Source: an uncultured Bacilli bacterium
GTDB taxonomy: Bacteria; Bacillota_I; Bacilli_A; RF39; UBA660
Length of the DNA: 64,000 nucleotides
Assembly: GCA_934090935.1 (NCBI GenBank)
Contig: CAKOKD010000003.1
Location: 1-64,000, forward strand
Reading direction: 5' to 3'
Shown here piece after piece: positions 41,510-50,285 of this stretch. Position numbers and translations under genes: made by a program. Positions within the stretch are counted from its first letter, which is position 1, and each line of letters opens with the position of its first letter. The notes beneath the pieces were generated by a model. That model was not told where the DNA came from, ran no database searches, and saw only the letters and a list, made by a program, of their open reading frames with translations.

Positions 41510-43015
41510 AGATACTATTTCGTTTCCAGCTACTAAAGCATCCATTGCATTTTTAATTGTCGTTACAGTGCTTTCATCCGGAGCCATAACATAAGCAATT
41601 GCCGAACCTGATGAATAACAAGCACCTCTTGAATCAGTACCATTTGCACTCAATTTAGTAAACTTCCATCCACTTGTTCTATTCATTTGTTTCTTTATGA
41701 ACTTAACCATTTCATCACTGGTCATATTAGTGCTTACCTTTTTATCTAAAGCATTTAAAATAGAATTATATTTAGTTATAATGCTAGGGCTCATAGCTTT
41801 ATTGATAATAGCTTCCAAAATCATCATTTGATTTTCTCCTCTTGCACGATCACCAGTTGCAAAAGTATGTCTATGTCTTGCAAGCGCTAGAGCTTGTTCA
41901 CCATTAAGTTTTTGTTTTCCTTTTTGTAAACAAATAAGTTTATCTCCAAATTCTCTTTTAGAGTTTTGTTCACAAAAGTTTTTAGGAACATCAACTTCAA
42001 TTCCTTCTAAAGCGTTAACAACACTAACAAAAGATGTGAAATTAACTCTTGCATAATAATCTATCTTTTCATCATATAAATCTTCTAAAGTATGAAGGGA
42101 TTCTTCTACCCCATATATACCAGAATGTGTAAGTTTATCCATTTTTCCTTTTGAATGAAGACGAACATAGTAATCTCTAGGAGTAGAAACCATTAATATA
42201 TTTTTAGTTCGAGGATTAACACCAACAATTAAATTCACATCACTTCTAGCCTTGTTTTGAACAGAACCACTTGTATCTATTCCACTTATATACATAAAGA
42301 AAGTATCTTTAGTTATATCCTTATCACTTTTAATTGTTTTAACCTCAGTTTCAATTTTAAATGAAGTTATCTTTTTTAAATTGTTGTAAGCATCAGCGTT
42401 TTCTTCTTTAATAAGATCCTCTCTTGATACTTCCATAATTATAGCATTATATGTATTATCGCTTAGTTTTTTAAGTAAATCATCCTGTAATGATTCAGTA
42501 TGATAAGAAAAATCGATTTGTCTATCAATGTTTTCTATAACTTGAGCTATCTTTTGTTCATCCTCTATCTCTAAATATCCAAAAGTTTTATCATTTAAAT
42601 CCTCTAGTTTACTATATTTGCTTGTCTTTAAAACATATATTCCATATTCATCAATTCTTTTTCCATTATCAGTTATACTTTTAATAAAATCCAAAGTACT
42701 TGAACCATATTGTAGAAAAATAACTTCAATAACCATAATAAGAATAGTTAATATAAGTAATATTCGTTTAAGACATATTCTAAGTTTACTATTTAGTAAA
42801 ACTATTATAAAAAAAGCAATTAAAACCACAAAAAAGCCAGATATCAACAATACATTTAAAGGAAATATATCATTATATATAGCAAAAGAAAAAGTTATAA
42901 CTGTTAAAACTATAAATAAAAATGAAAATATTTTATAAAACAAGGGATGTCTTTTATTTTTCTTTTTATGTTCTTTTTTGTTTTTTAAATTTTCATCTTT
43001 TTCAATTTTTTCCAC
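41507..43015 (-). CDS. LytR-CpsA-Psr family phosphotransferase
   Basis: 502 residues. Basic cytoplasmic head, three hydrophobic helices (about 27-105), then an accessory region and the LCP domain: F-M-Y-I-S-G-I-D-T-S-G, R-S-D-V-N-L-I-V-G-V-N-P, V-S-T-P-R-D-Y-Y-V, H-S-G-I-Y-G, and A-L-A-L-A-R-H-R-H near 390. LCP enzymes attach teichoic acids or glycopolymers to peptidoglycan outside the cell. The three-helix head is longer than the single helix of many LCP proteins. Confidence 0.93.
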   Translation of the reverse strand: MEKIEKDENLKNKKEHKKKNKRHPLFYKIFSFLFIVLTVITFSFAIYNDIFPLNVLLISGFFVVLIAFFIIVLLNSKLRICLKRILLILTILIMVIEVIFLQYGSSTLDFIKSITDNGKRIDEYGIYVLKTSKYSKLEDLNDKTFGYLEIEDEQKIAQVIENIDRQIDFSYHTESLQDDLLKKLSDNTYNAIIMEVSREDLIKEENADAYNNLKKITSFKIETEVKTIKSDKDITKDTFFMYISGIDTSGSVQNKARSDVNLIVGVNPRTKNILMVSTPRDYYVRLHSKGKMDKLTHSGIYGVEESLHTLEDLYDEKIDYYARVNFTSFVSVVNALEGIEVDVPKNFCEQNSKREFGDKLICLQKGKQKLNGEQALALARHRHTFATGDRARGENQMMILEAIINKAMSPSIITKYNSILNALDKKVSTNMTSDEMVKFIKKQMNRTSGWKFTKLSANGTDSRGACYSSGSAIAYVMAPDESTVTTIKNAMDALVAGNEIVS

Positions 43016-43095
43016 GATAATACACCTCTTTTTAATTTTACCATATTAAAAATATATTACTATATTATTAGGTATAATTGATAAACTCTTTACAC

Positions 43096-43785
43096 TTATT
43101 TAATCGTTTCTTTAATTCTTTTTATAACCTTTTTTTCAATTCTTGATATATAGCTTTGAGATATACCAAGCATATTTGCAACTTCTTTTTGAGTGTATTC
43201 TTCGGTATTATTAAGACCATATCTTAGAGTCATTATGAGTTTTTCTCGGTCATTTAAAGTATTTAGTTCACTTGATAGATATTTTGCTTCTTCACATTTG
43301 CTTACATTTTCTAAAACGATATCCTCATCAGTTCCTAATACATCCTCTAAAGCAAGGGTATTTCCTTCTGAATCATAGTTTAAAGTCTCCTCTAGACTTA
43401 CTTCTACTTTTTTCTTTTTATTTTTTCTTAAAAACATCAATATTTCATTTGATATACAACGAGATACATATGTTGCTAGTTTGATGTTTTTATCAGCTTT
43501 ATACGTATTTATACCCTTAATTAAACCAATTGAGCCAATGGAAACCAAATCTTCAATGTCGTATCCAGTATTTTCATACTTTTTAGCAAGAAAAACAACT
43601 AGTCGAAGATTATGTTCAATAAGTTTATCACGAGCAAGTTTATCTCCTTCACTGCTTTTTAAAGCTAATTCATATTCTTCTTCTTTACTAAGAGGTGGTG
43701 GTAAAATATCCGTACTTCCAACAAAAAGACATGAATCGTTCAATTTTAAAAATTTAAGAATTCTATTTATAATATTTTTTAACAT
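43096..43785 (-). CDS. sigE: Sporulation sigma factor, SigE-type
   Basis: 229 residues. Sigma-70 region 2 (D-I-E-D-L-V-S-I-G-S-I-G-L-I-K-G; L-A-T-Y-V-S-R-C-I-S-N-E-I-L) and region 4 (T-Q-K-E-V-A-N-M-L-G-I-S-Q-S-Y-I-S-R-I-E-K-K). The hydrophobic N-terminal ~25 residues fit the pro-sequence that SpoIIGA removes. SigE rather than SigK on synteny: spoIIGA overlaps it upstream by 7 bases. It directs mother-cell transcription after engulfment begins. sigG, usually next, is absent from this position. Confidence 0.93.
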   Translation of the reverse strand: MLKNIINRILKFLKLNDSCLFVGSTDILPPPLSKEEEYELALKSSEGDKLARDKLIEHNLRLVVFLAKKYENTGYDIEDLVSIGSIGLIKGINTYKADKNIKLATYVSRCISNEILMFLRKNKKKKVEVSLEETLNYDSEGNTLALEDVLGTDEDIVLENVSKCEEAKYLSSELNTLNDREKLIMTLRYGLNNTEEYTQKEVANMLGISQSYISRIEKKVIKRIKETIK

Positions 43786-44513
43786 GTTATCTCTCCTCTA
43801 ATATTTTCATTTAAAATAATATCTATGTTATTTTTTAAGACGTTTTCATCAATAAGTCCAAGTAAAACTTTTACTTCTTTTGAATTTATAAATACTTTGT
43901 CAGCTTTTACACATTTTAAAATTGCTTCATTATTTATTACTTTGTATGGTACATAAAATATTTTTTCACTTTTAAAATTTATTTTTTTATTTACCATTAT
44001 TACAGGTAGTTTAGTTATAGGATCAATCAAAGTATTACCAGTATCCATATATCCTCTTAAATTATATGTATTATCCTTATCAATAATAATACAATCGTAT
44101 ATTTTTTTTAAATCAACTTTATATTTTCTCATGGCATAAATATATATTCCTAGGATAATTGGAGAAATGATAATCATCATAACTATATTAACCTTATAAG
44201 CACTTCCAGTTAACATGTATTGACATCCACCAATAATAATCGTGATTATATAGAAATAGAATGTGTTTTCAACTTTATTAGCTTTACCGAACGTTGCGAT
44301 AATCATAACTAAGCTTAATAAAAATTTGAAAAGTAAAAGTATGATATTATTGAGTCTTATAAACAAAGTTAGAACGCTTATAACGCCAATTAAAGAGCCT
44401 AAAAGTATTCTTATTGGTGGTGTATTTCTTTTTAAAAGAACAGAAGTAGATGCTAGTATTAAGAAATCATATACAAAATTAATTAGAATTATTAAATCTA
44501 TATAAACTTTCAT
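43779..44513 (-). CDS. spoIIGA: Sigma-E processing peptidase SpoIIGA
   Basis: 244 residues. Five hydrophobic helices in the first ~145, then an aspartic-protease-like domain with the catalytic Asp in R-G-Y-M-D-T-G-N-T-L near 150. The known role is cleavage of pro-SigE at the sporulation septum. The C-terminus is short, as in the family. Its stop lies inside the sigE start, implying coupled translation. Confidence 0.92.
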   Translation of the reverse strand: MKVYIDLIILINFVYDFLILASTSVLLKRNTPPIRILLGSLIGVISVLTLFIRLNNIILLLFKFLLSLVMIIATFGKANKVENTFYFYIITIIIGGCQYMLTGSAYKVNIVMMIIISPIILGIYIYAMRKYKVDLKKIYDCIIIDKDNTYNLRGYMDTGNTLIDPITKLPVIMVNKKINFKSEKIFYVPYKVINNEAILKCVKADKVFINSKEVKVLLGLIDENVLKNNIDIILNENIRGEITC

Positions 44514-44577
44514 ATCATCACCAAATTTATTTTATAAGATAATCTCTAAATAATATGTCAAATAATAAATTTTAAAA

Positions 44578-44608
44578 TAAAAAAAACTTAACTAAGTTAG
44601 TTAAGTTT
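44578..44608 (-). terminator. Terminator after family member 5
   Basis: AAACTTAACTAA/TTAGTTAAGTTT stem, near-perfect palindrome, with T run on the minus strand. Confidence 0.8.
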
Positions 44609-44648
44609 AATGTTAAGAATATACTTTTCTGTTGTATTGCTCCTCATA

Positions 44649-44670
44649 ATCTTTTGATAAATCAAAAGAT
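44649..44670. repeat. Perfect inverted repeat just downstream of member 5
   Basis: ATCTTTTGAT, two bases, ATCAAAAGAT. No T run follows it and a separate terminator lies further on, so it is not obviously a terminator. It starts 38 bases beyond the member 5 stop, where hairpin/cruciform elements sit in some diversity-generating retroelements. Confidence 0.5.
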
Positions 44671-44707
44671 AGATTTTAAATTTTTAGTTATCTTCAGGGA
44701 GACAGGA

Positions 44708-45583
44708 CTAGCGGCAAACAACAGAACCAGAAGAGGTCACACTGCAATCCCCACCGGCAGAACCATTAGGGCAACTGCAACCCACGGTGCCACTCGAATA
44801 AGCGTCGCAAAGGAACGTACCTGAGTAGCAATAGAAGCGAGAACCATTAACACCACAAACCGATTCTCCAAAATGATTCTTTAATGCTAAAACTGAATTA
44901 TCATAATCGTTTGATTTAATACAAAATAATCCATTGTCATTAATACAAATCCCTTTTTCACCAGTCGAATCCAATGCTGCAAAAACACTTTTACGCAATG
45001 CTCTATAATTTGTTGCACTTGCTGTTGTTGGTGTTCCAAATGCGTAATATGTTGGTTCCCATGCTACAAATGTTGGCTTTGTTACTCCCAATGTATCTCT
45101 TTCTACAGCATTTGCTGTAATTGTACATGTGTATTCTTCAGTTACTTCTTCTGTAGTTGTCTTGTTTAATGTTATTGTTAATGTTCCACCAACTGTATTT
45201 TTTGCTTTTACAACTGTTACATCATTATCTAATTTATTTTTGATACTTGTATACTTTGCTGTTGTTCCTTCCTTTGGTACACATGTTACACTTACTTCTG
45301 CATCATAGTTGTTTGAATTGTTTGTTACTTCATATGAAAGTACCGAAGTTTGATTTAATGTTTTTAATTCACTAGTTTCAAATGTTATTATTTTTTTAGT
45401 ATCATCTACTACAGAACTATATACATCCTTTCCATCTAATGTTGCAGCTGTGAAGATAACTGAAAAGTCATCTTGATTTTCGCTTACATTAGCATTTCCG
45501 TTTATTATTAATGTTGTTGAGATTGCTGCAAATCCAATTGACATTAATATAATTGCTACTATAAGCATACTTTTCTTTTTCAT
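44708..45583 (-). CDS. Surface protein family member 5: anchor module plus Cys-rich GC-rich tail
   Basis: 291 residues. Residues 1-161 are the shared module, with a T-A-N-A-V-E-R end. Then T-F-V-A-W-E-P-T-Y-Y-A-F-G, L-R-K-S-V-F-A-A-L-D, and a tail of about 55 residues full of Cys, Gly and Ser: F-Y-C-Y-S-G-T-F-L-C, G-T-V-G-C-S-C-P-N-G, G-G-D-C-S-V. The DNA coding for the tail is far GC-richer than the rest of the window (66 of 120 bases at 44701-44820 are G or C, by hand count). Own G8 promoter and terminator. Possibly a DGR-type variable tail on a pilin-like stalk. Confidence 0.82.
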   Translation of the reverse strand: MKKKSMLIVAIILMSIGFAAISTTLIINGNANVSENQDDFSVIFTAATLDGKDVYSSVVDDTKKIITFETSELKTLNQTSVLSYEVTNNSNNYDAEVSVTCVPKEGTTAKYTSIKNKLDNDVTVVKAKNTVGGTLTITLNKTTTEEVTEEYTCTITANAVERDTLGVTKPTFVAWEPTYYAFGTPTTASATNYRALRKSVFAALDSTGEKGICINDNGLFCIKSNDYDNSVLALKNHFGESVCGVNGSRFYCYSGTFLCDAYSSGTVGCSCPNGSAGGDCSVTSSGSVVCR

Positions 45584-45607
45584 ATTATACCTACTTTCTT
45601 CTATTTT

Positions 45608-45655
45608 ATTTTATAATACCCCCCCCGATTTTCAAGGACATTTTCCATGTTTACA
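45608..45655 (-). promoter_or_regulatory. G8 promoter element of member 5
   Basis: TAAAAT (45608-45613), eight G (45619-45626), TTGAAA (45630-45635) with a 16-base spacer, and TGTAAA upstream. Further upstream the sequence differs from the three long repeats because the terminator of the next gene begins at 45667, so the promoter must lie within this short interval. Confidence 0.65.
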
Positions 45656-45666
45656 CTTTTTTTGAC

Positions 45667-45692
45667 AAAAAAAAGATAACTCAAATTATCTT
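45667..45692 (-). terminator. Terminator after the gene at 45686-46717
   Basis: AGATAA/TTATCT stem with six-base loop and eight T on the minus strand; begins at the stop codon. Confidence 0.75.
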
Positions 45693-46717
45693 CTTGGTCC
45701 ATGATGATCATGTGGAGGTGGTGGTGCCACAGGTGGTTCACCATTTGCTTTCCTAACTTCATCAAGTTTGTTGTAAAAACTCTTTTGTCCGAAATGTCCG
45801 TACATTTCTTTGTAATATTCCTTATATTGTTCTGTTTCTGGGTCAACTTTATTTTCTTTAGGCTTATTTTCACTAGCTTGTCTTCTTGCTGCTTCTCTAT
45901 CTCTTTCGTATTCCGCTTCAGCTCTTAGACGTTCTTGTCTTTCACGTTCAATCTCATCCTGTAATGATTTATTCGCGATTCTTGCATATTCATAAAATAC
46001 ATTTGTGTCTTTATATTTTGCAATGTAGTCTAAAACTTGTTTTCTTTCAGCGGGATCATTTAAATTTACTGGTAAAATATCTCCATTAGCATCATAGTCA
46101 AAAGTTATATTTATGTAATCAAAAATACGATAATTGCTGTTGAAATCATTATCTTTATCAAAATCATATTCATCACCAGTGGATATTTCTGCTTTAGGTA
46201 CATAACCATAATACGTTTGATTTGCTACTCCCGGTTTTTTAACCAAATACATATATTTTTTATTCAATTTTCCATTACTTTTTTTAATCGGACCAATACA
46301 AACCTCTTCATTAGTTCCGGGACGACTTCCAAAAAGCCTTGGTTGATATAAATATATTGGCATTTCAACTGGATTTTGAACTTTATCTTTACATCTTAAT
46401 GTTCCTTTTAAAACGATATCTTTATCAATGTCGAATTGAAATTCTTCTCTTAAACGCATACTAAATAAATCTTTGCTATCCTTAACATTAACAAAATTCA
46501 TGTTTTTTGTTTTGTCCAAAGCGTTTTCTATTTGTCTATCATGAATAAGTTTCTCTTGATATTCAGGAGTACTTTCTAGTTTTTCTTGTTTCTTTTCTTG
46601 TACTTTTTTATGATGACCATATGAGGCTCCAATTATATTAGGAATATTTTTTATAAGTGCATAGCCACCAAGGCCTACGCCTCCTAAAAGAATAACTGTA
46701 AAAGTAAACGGATCCAT
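45686..46717 (-). CDS. Hypothetical membrane-anchored coiled-coil protein (343 aa)
   Basis: An N-terminal hydrophobic segment (about 4-30, V-I-L-L-G-G-V-G-L-G-G-Y-A-L-I) then a soluble part. The middle (about 75-240) has tyrosine- and Asp-rich beta-like sequence (G-S-R-P-G-T-N-E-E-V-C-I-G). About 240-300 is a charged Arg/Glu coiled coil (E-I-E-R-E-R-Q-E-R-L-R-A-E-A-E), and the C-terminus is Pro/His-rich (P-P-P-P-H-D-H-H-G). No family recognised. Confidence 0.7.
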   Translation of the reverse strand: MDPFTFTVILLGGVGLGGYALIKNIPNIIGASYGHHKKVQEKKQEKLESTPEYQEKLIHDRQIENALDKTKNMNFVNVKDSKDLFSMRLREEFQFDIDKDIVLKGTLRCKDKVQNPVEMPIYLYQPRLFGSRPGTNEEVCIGPIKKSNGKLNKKYMYLVKKPGVANQTYYGYVPKAEISTGDEYDFDKDNDFNSNYRIFDYINITFDYDANGDILPVNLNDPAERKQVLDYIAKYKDTNVFYEYARIANKSLQDEIERERQERLRAEAEYERDREAARRQASENKPKENKVDPETEQYKEYYKEMYGHFGQKSFYNKLDEVRKANGEPPVAPPPPHDHHGPRR

Positions 46718-46777
46718 ACTATCACTTCCTCATCTAAATAATATTATATTTTACATGATAATGTCAATAAATTACAA

Positions 46778-47866
46778 CTAGTTGACATCATTTTCTTTAT
46801 ATTCTATCAAGTGTTCATCTACATTGCTTATCGATTCAAATTTTTTGCTTATTTTATCTGTAGTTGTATGAATATCTTTAACCTCATTAGAAACTGAATC
46901 AATACTTTTAGAAAGTTTATCCCAACGTTCTTTATATCTTTTAAACTCGATTCCTAATTTATTCAATTCTTCATGAATAACTTTCGTATATTTATCTCTT
47001 TCAATATTTTTTAAAATCATACTAATTGTCGATAAAGTAGACATCAAGGTTGTTGGTCCACAAATCCATACCTTTTTATTGTATGCATAATTTAAAAGAT
47101 CTGAATGATAAGCATTTATCTCTGCAAAAATAGCTTCAGCTGGTAAAAACATAATAGCTTCATCTGAAGTTACACCATTTATAATATATTTACTGGAGAT
47201 ATCATCAATGTGTTTTTTTACATCAGCTTTGAATTGTTTAAAAGCAAGTTCTCTTTCTTGTTTAGAATTGCTTGTATTTGTCATTTTTTCATAGTTTTCT
47301 AAAGGAAATTTAGAATCTATACATATTGTACCTAAAGGAGATGGAGCAAAAATTACCGCATCACTTATATAACCATTAGGTAAATGATATTGAATATCAT
47401 AAACACTTCTTTTTTCACCAAATATATTAGTCAATATATAATTTAAATTTACTTCTCCAAAAGTACCACGAGTTTTCTTATCAGTTAAAACACTTTGCAA
47501 ACTTATTATGTCTTTAGAAAGATCATCAATATTTTTTTGAGCTTCATCTATTTTAGAAAGACGCTCAAGAACTGATGAAAATGTTTTATTAGTTTTTTCC
47601 AAGTTTTCATCCAATTTTTCATTTACTTTATCATTAATGTGATTTAACTTATTTTCAACTTTTTCATTTAGTTCAGAAAAATCTTTAATCAACTCACGAG
47701 CTAAATCATACTTAAAATCTCCCATATTTTTAGTTAAATCATTTTTAAAACTTGCAAGTTCACCTACTAAATTAACTTCATTTGTTTTATTCTTTTTAGA
47801 AGTTATTAAACTAACTATTACAAGAATTATTAAAACAATCAATAATCCAATTATTACATACTCCAT
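46778..47866 (-). CDS. rmuC: DNA recombination protein RmuC
   Basis: 362 residues. N-terminal membrane helix (about 3-23), long coiled coil (about 35-130), then the RmuC nuclease-like domain: R-G-T-F-G-E-V-N-L, Y-I-S-D-A-V-I-F-A-P, I-C-I-D-S-K-F-P-L-E-N-Y, and F-L-P-A-E-A-I-F-A-E-I near 240. RmuC restrains inversions at short repeats, of interest in a genome with many repeated surface genes. Full length for the family. Confidence 0.93.
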   Translation of the reverse strand: MEYVIIGLLIVLIILVIVSLITSKKNKTNEVNLVGELASFKNDLTKNMGDFKYDLARELIKDFSELNEKVENKLNHINDKVNEKLDENLEKTNKTFSSVLERLSKIDEAQKNIDDLSKDIISLQSVLTDKKTRGTFGEVNLNYILTNIFGEKRSVYDIQYHLPNGYISDAVIFAPSPLGTICIDSKFPLENYEKMTNTSNSKQERELAFKQFKADVKKHIDDISSKYIINGVTSDEAIMFLPAEAIFAEINAYHSDLLNYAYNKKVWICGPTTLMSTLSTISMILKNIERDKYTKVIHEELNKLGIEFKRYKERWDKLSKSIDSVSNEVKDIHTTTDKISKKFESISNVDEHLIEYKENDVN

Positions 47867-47876
47867 AACACACCTC

Positions 47877-48491
47877 TTAATCTAAATTTAAATACTTATT
47901 AACAATTTTACTTATAATGAATGCAAGTCCCATCATAACTACTATTTTAAGCAAATATTCTGGATGAGTTAAACATTCTATTAAAGTTGTTCCAATATAT
48001 CCCCAGAAATAAACCATAAATACTTTACCAATCATCATGCTTATCATATATTTTTTTCTACTCATGTTGGATAATCCTGCTGCTATATTTACTGCAAAAG
48101 CCGGAGTAAAAGGGATGGCCACAAGCATAGCAAGTGATGAAACACTCATATTGTCAACATACTTCATAAGCTTATCGAGTTTGCCCTTTTCTTTCTTATT
48201 TAAAAATTTATCAACAAACCATTTTCTAAATCCACTTCTAATGAGAGTAAAAGATAAAAGACATCCTAAAAGAGTAAATATCCAACTTATAAAAAAGCCA
48301 AAAAATGAACCAAATGCATAAAAAACTAAAGTTACAAATACACATAACGGCAAAACAGGAAGAATTGACTCAACTGTTATAAGTAAACAGCTTATCAACG
48401 CTCCCCATATACCTAAATTGGATAAAAATACTTCAATCCATGAATCTAAGTTATTTAATACTTCGTTTACACTCATCAAAACTATATCCAT
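47877..48491 (-). CDS. TVP38/TMEM64-like (VTT-domain) membrane protein
   Basis: 204 residues from the ATG at 48491; a GTG nine bases earlier is possible. Five to six hydrophobic helices. VTT/DedA-like landmarks: the re-entrant region L-V-A-I-P-F-T-P-A-F-A-V-N-I-A-A-G near 130 and S-R-K-K-Y-M-I-S-M-M-I-G-K. Family members move lipids or lipid carriers across membranes. Lies ten bases upstream of rmuC on the same strand. Confidence 0.83.
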   Translation of the reverse strand: MDIVLMSVNEVLNNLDSWIEVFLSNLGIWGALISCLLITVESILPVLPLCVFVTLVFYAFGSFFGFFISWIFTLLGCLLSFTLIRSGFRKWFVDKFLNKKEKGKLDKLMKYVDNMSVSSLAMLVAIPFTPAFAVNIAAGLSNMSRKKYMISMMIGKVFMVYFWGYIGTTLIECLTHPEYLLKIVVMMGLAFIISKIVNKYLNLD

Positions 48492-48526
48492 TTTAATCAC
48501 ACATCCATTATATAATAAAACAACGC

Positions 48527-48739
48527 TTAAATCAATTGAGTTACATCATATCCTTTAAGTTCTAAAACACTTACTACTTCTTTACTTTTAACTCCATGTT
48601 TACATTTAAAATAATATCTTTTGTATTTATTTAAATATTTTTCTGGTTCATAGATTAATTTTTGATAAGGAATATATTGTATATCCAAATCAATTAGTAC
48701 TCCATCTCCTGTATAATCACTTAATCTTAATCTTTTCAT
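48527..48739 (-). CDS. Short rhodanese-like protein (70 aa)
   Basis: The half from residue 30 has the shape of a rhodanese C-terminal part: Y-E-P-E-K-Y-L-N-K-Y, then Y-Y-F-K-C-K-H-G-V-K-S-K with a Cys at the catalytic loop position, and L-E-L-K-G-Y-D-V-T-Q-L. Full rhodanese domains have ~100 residues, so this is short. Possibly a sulfur carrier; possibly a remnant. Divergent to the HerA-like gene. Confidence 0.6.
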   Translation of the reverse strand: MKRLRLSDYTGDGVLIDLDIQYIPYQKLIYEPEKYLNKYKRYYFKCKHGVKSKEVVSVLELKGYDVTQLI

Positions 48740-48802
48740 AGTATATTATATGTTTAAGAGCTTACTTGTGCTATAATTATTGTAAGCATTTGGAGGTTAT
48801 TT

Positions 48803-50254
48803 ATGTATAAATTTGGAAGCATATTAATTGGAAGAAATGAATTGAGTGATGCAACTTTACTTTTAAATAAAGCAAATAGACATGGACTTATTACTGGTGC
48901 AAGCGGAAGCGGTAAAACAATCACTTTAAAAGTTTTAGCAGAAGGTTTTTCTGAGGCTGGAGTTCCTGTATTTTTAAGCGATGTCAAAGGTGATCTTGCT
49001 GGTACAATAAAGGAAGGAACAATAAACGAAAATATTACTTCTAGACTTAATAGTTTAAATATCAATGGTTTTGAAACGAAAAAATATCCAGTAACATTCT
49101 TAGATGTGTACGGAGAAATGGGTTGTAATATAAGAACAACAATTAAAAGTATTGGTGCTAAACTTTTAGCTAAAATGCTTGATTTATCCGATACTCAAGA
49201 AGGAGTTCTTTCCATAGCTTTTAAAATAGCTTTTGATGAAGGATTTGATTTAATCGATTTAAATGATTTAAAAGCTTTACTAACTTATATTGGGGAAAAA
49301 AGAAAAGAATATTCACTCACATATGGAAATGTTACCTTACAAAGTATTGGTTCAATTCAAAGAAATATTTTATCTCTTCAAGAAGAAGGTGGAGACTTTT
49401 TCTTTGGACTTCCTGCGTTTAATATAAAAGATTTAATTCATTTCGATGTTGATAATGGTTATGGTAATATCAATATTCTTGATGCTCAAAAATTATTTCA
49501 AAAACCAACATTGTATGCGACATTTATGTTATGGATGTTAACAAGTATCTATAATGAGTTTCCTGAAGTTGGTGATTTAGAAAAGCCTAAACTTGTATTG
49601 TTCTTTGATGAAGCTCATTTAATGTTCGAATCTATGCCAGAACATTTAATAAAACAAATAACTCAAATAGTTAAACTTATACGTTCAAAAGGAATCGGTC
49701 TTTATTTTATAAGTCAAAGTCCAAAGGATATACCTGAAGAAATACTTGCTCAACTTGGAAATAGAATTCAACACGTATTGAGAAGTTATACACCTACAGA
49801 TGAAAAAGTTATTAAAGCTGCCGCTTCTTCATTTAGAAAAAATCCTAATTTTGATACTATTGATGCAATAAGTACATTAAAAACAGGAGAAGCTTTAATA
49901 TCTCTTCAAAATGAAGATGGTGAACCAACAATTGTTGATAGGTTTATGATCTTACCTCCTCAAAGTATGATGGGTTCGATTGATGACTACGAGAGAAGTA
50001 ATTATATAAAAACAACTTGGTTATATGGAAAATATGAAGAAAAACTTAAATATACTTCTACATATGATATATTAATGGAAAAATTAAAAAATAATAAAGA
50101 AGAAAATACACAAGAAAAAAAGGAAATAAAGAGTAAAAAGACTTCTACAAAAAAATCAACAATGGAAAAAGCAACTGAAAGAATGATTACCAATACAGCA
50201 TCATCTTTTGGAAGAAAGTTAGGCAATTCTTTATTTAAAAATTTATTCAAATAA
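48803..50254 (+). CDS. HerA-like ATPase, DUF853/YjgR type
   Basis: 483 residues. Walker A G-A-S-G-S-G-K-T near 33, Walker B L-V-L-F-F-D-E-A-H-L-M-F near 265, an S-Q-S-P-K-D-I-P motif, and a basic C-terminal tail. YjgR-type proteins are HerA/FtsK-superfamily ATPases with an unsettled role, perhaps moving DNA. GGAGG ribosome site; a TATAAT at 48772-48777 fits its promoter. One of few plus-strand genes. Confidence 0.9.
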   Translation: MYKFGSILIGRNELSDATLLLNKANRHGLITGASGSGKTITLKVLAEGFSEAGVPVFLSDVKGDLAGTIKEGTINENITSRLNSLNINGFETKKYPVTFLDVYGEMGCNIRTTIKSIGAKLLAKMLDLSDTQEGVLSIAFKIAFDEGFDLIDLNDLKALLTYIGEKRKEYSLTYGNVTLQSIGSIQRNILSLQEEGGDFFFGLPAFNIKDLIHFDVDNGYGNINILDAQKLFQKPTLYATFMLWMLTSIYNEFPEVGDLEKPKLVLFFDEAHLMFESMPEHLIKQITQIVKLIRSKGIGLYFISQSPKDIPEEILAQLGNRIQHVLRSYTPTDEKVIKAAASSFRKNPNFDTIDAISTLKTGEALISLQNEDGEPTIVDRFMILPPQSMMGSIDDYERSNYIKTTWLYGKYEEKLKYTSTYDILMEKLKNNKEENTQEKKEIKSKKTSTKKSTMEKATERMITNTASSFGRKLGNSLFKNLFK

Positions 50255-50285
50255 AAATATGTGAAAATAAATCACATATTTTTTA
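50254..50285. terminator. Shared terminator between the HerA-like gene and member 6
   Basis: AATATGTGA/TCACATATT stem with A-rich loop, flanked by T/A runs on both sides, between convergent genes. Confidence 0.8.

Noticed and set aside
45601..45873. Minus-strand frame overlapping the promoter of member 5 and the gene at 45686
   Set aside because: Lies in another frame of the coiled-coil gene and runs through its terminator.
48754..49065. 103-codon minus-strand frame opposite the HerA-like gene
   Set aside because: Antisense to the Walker A region of a well-supported gene, with no ribosome site.
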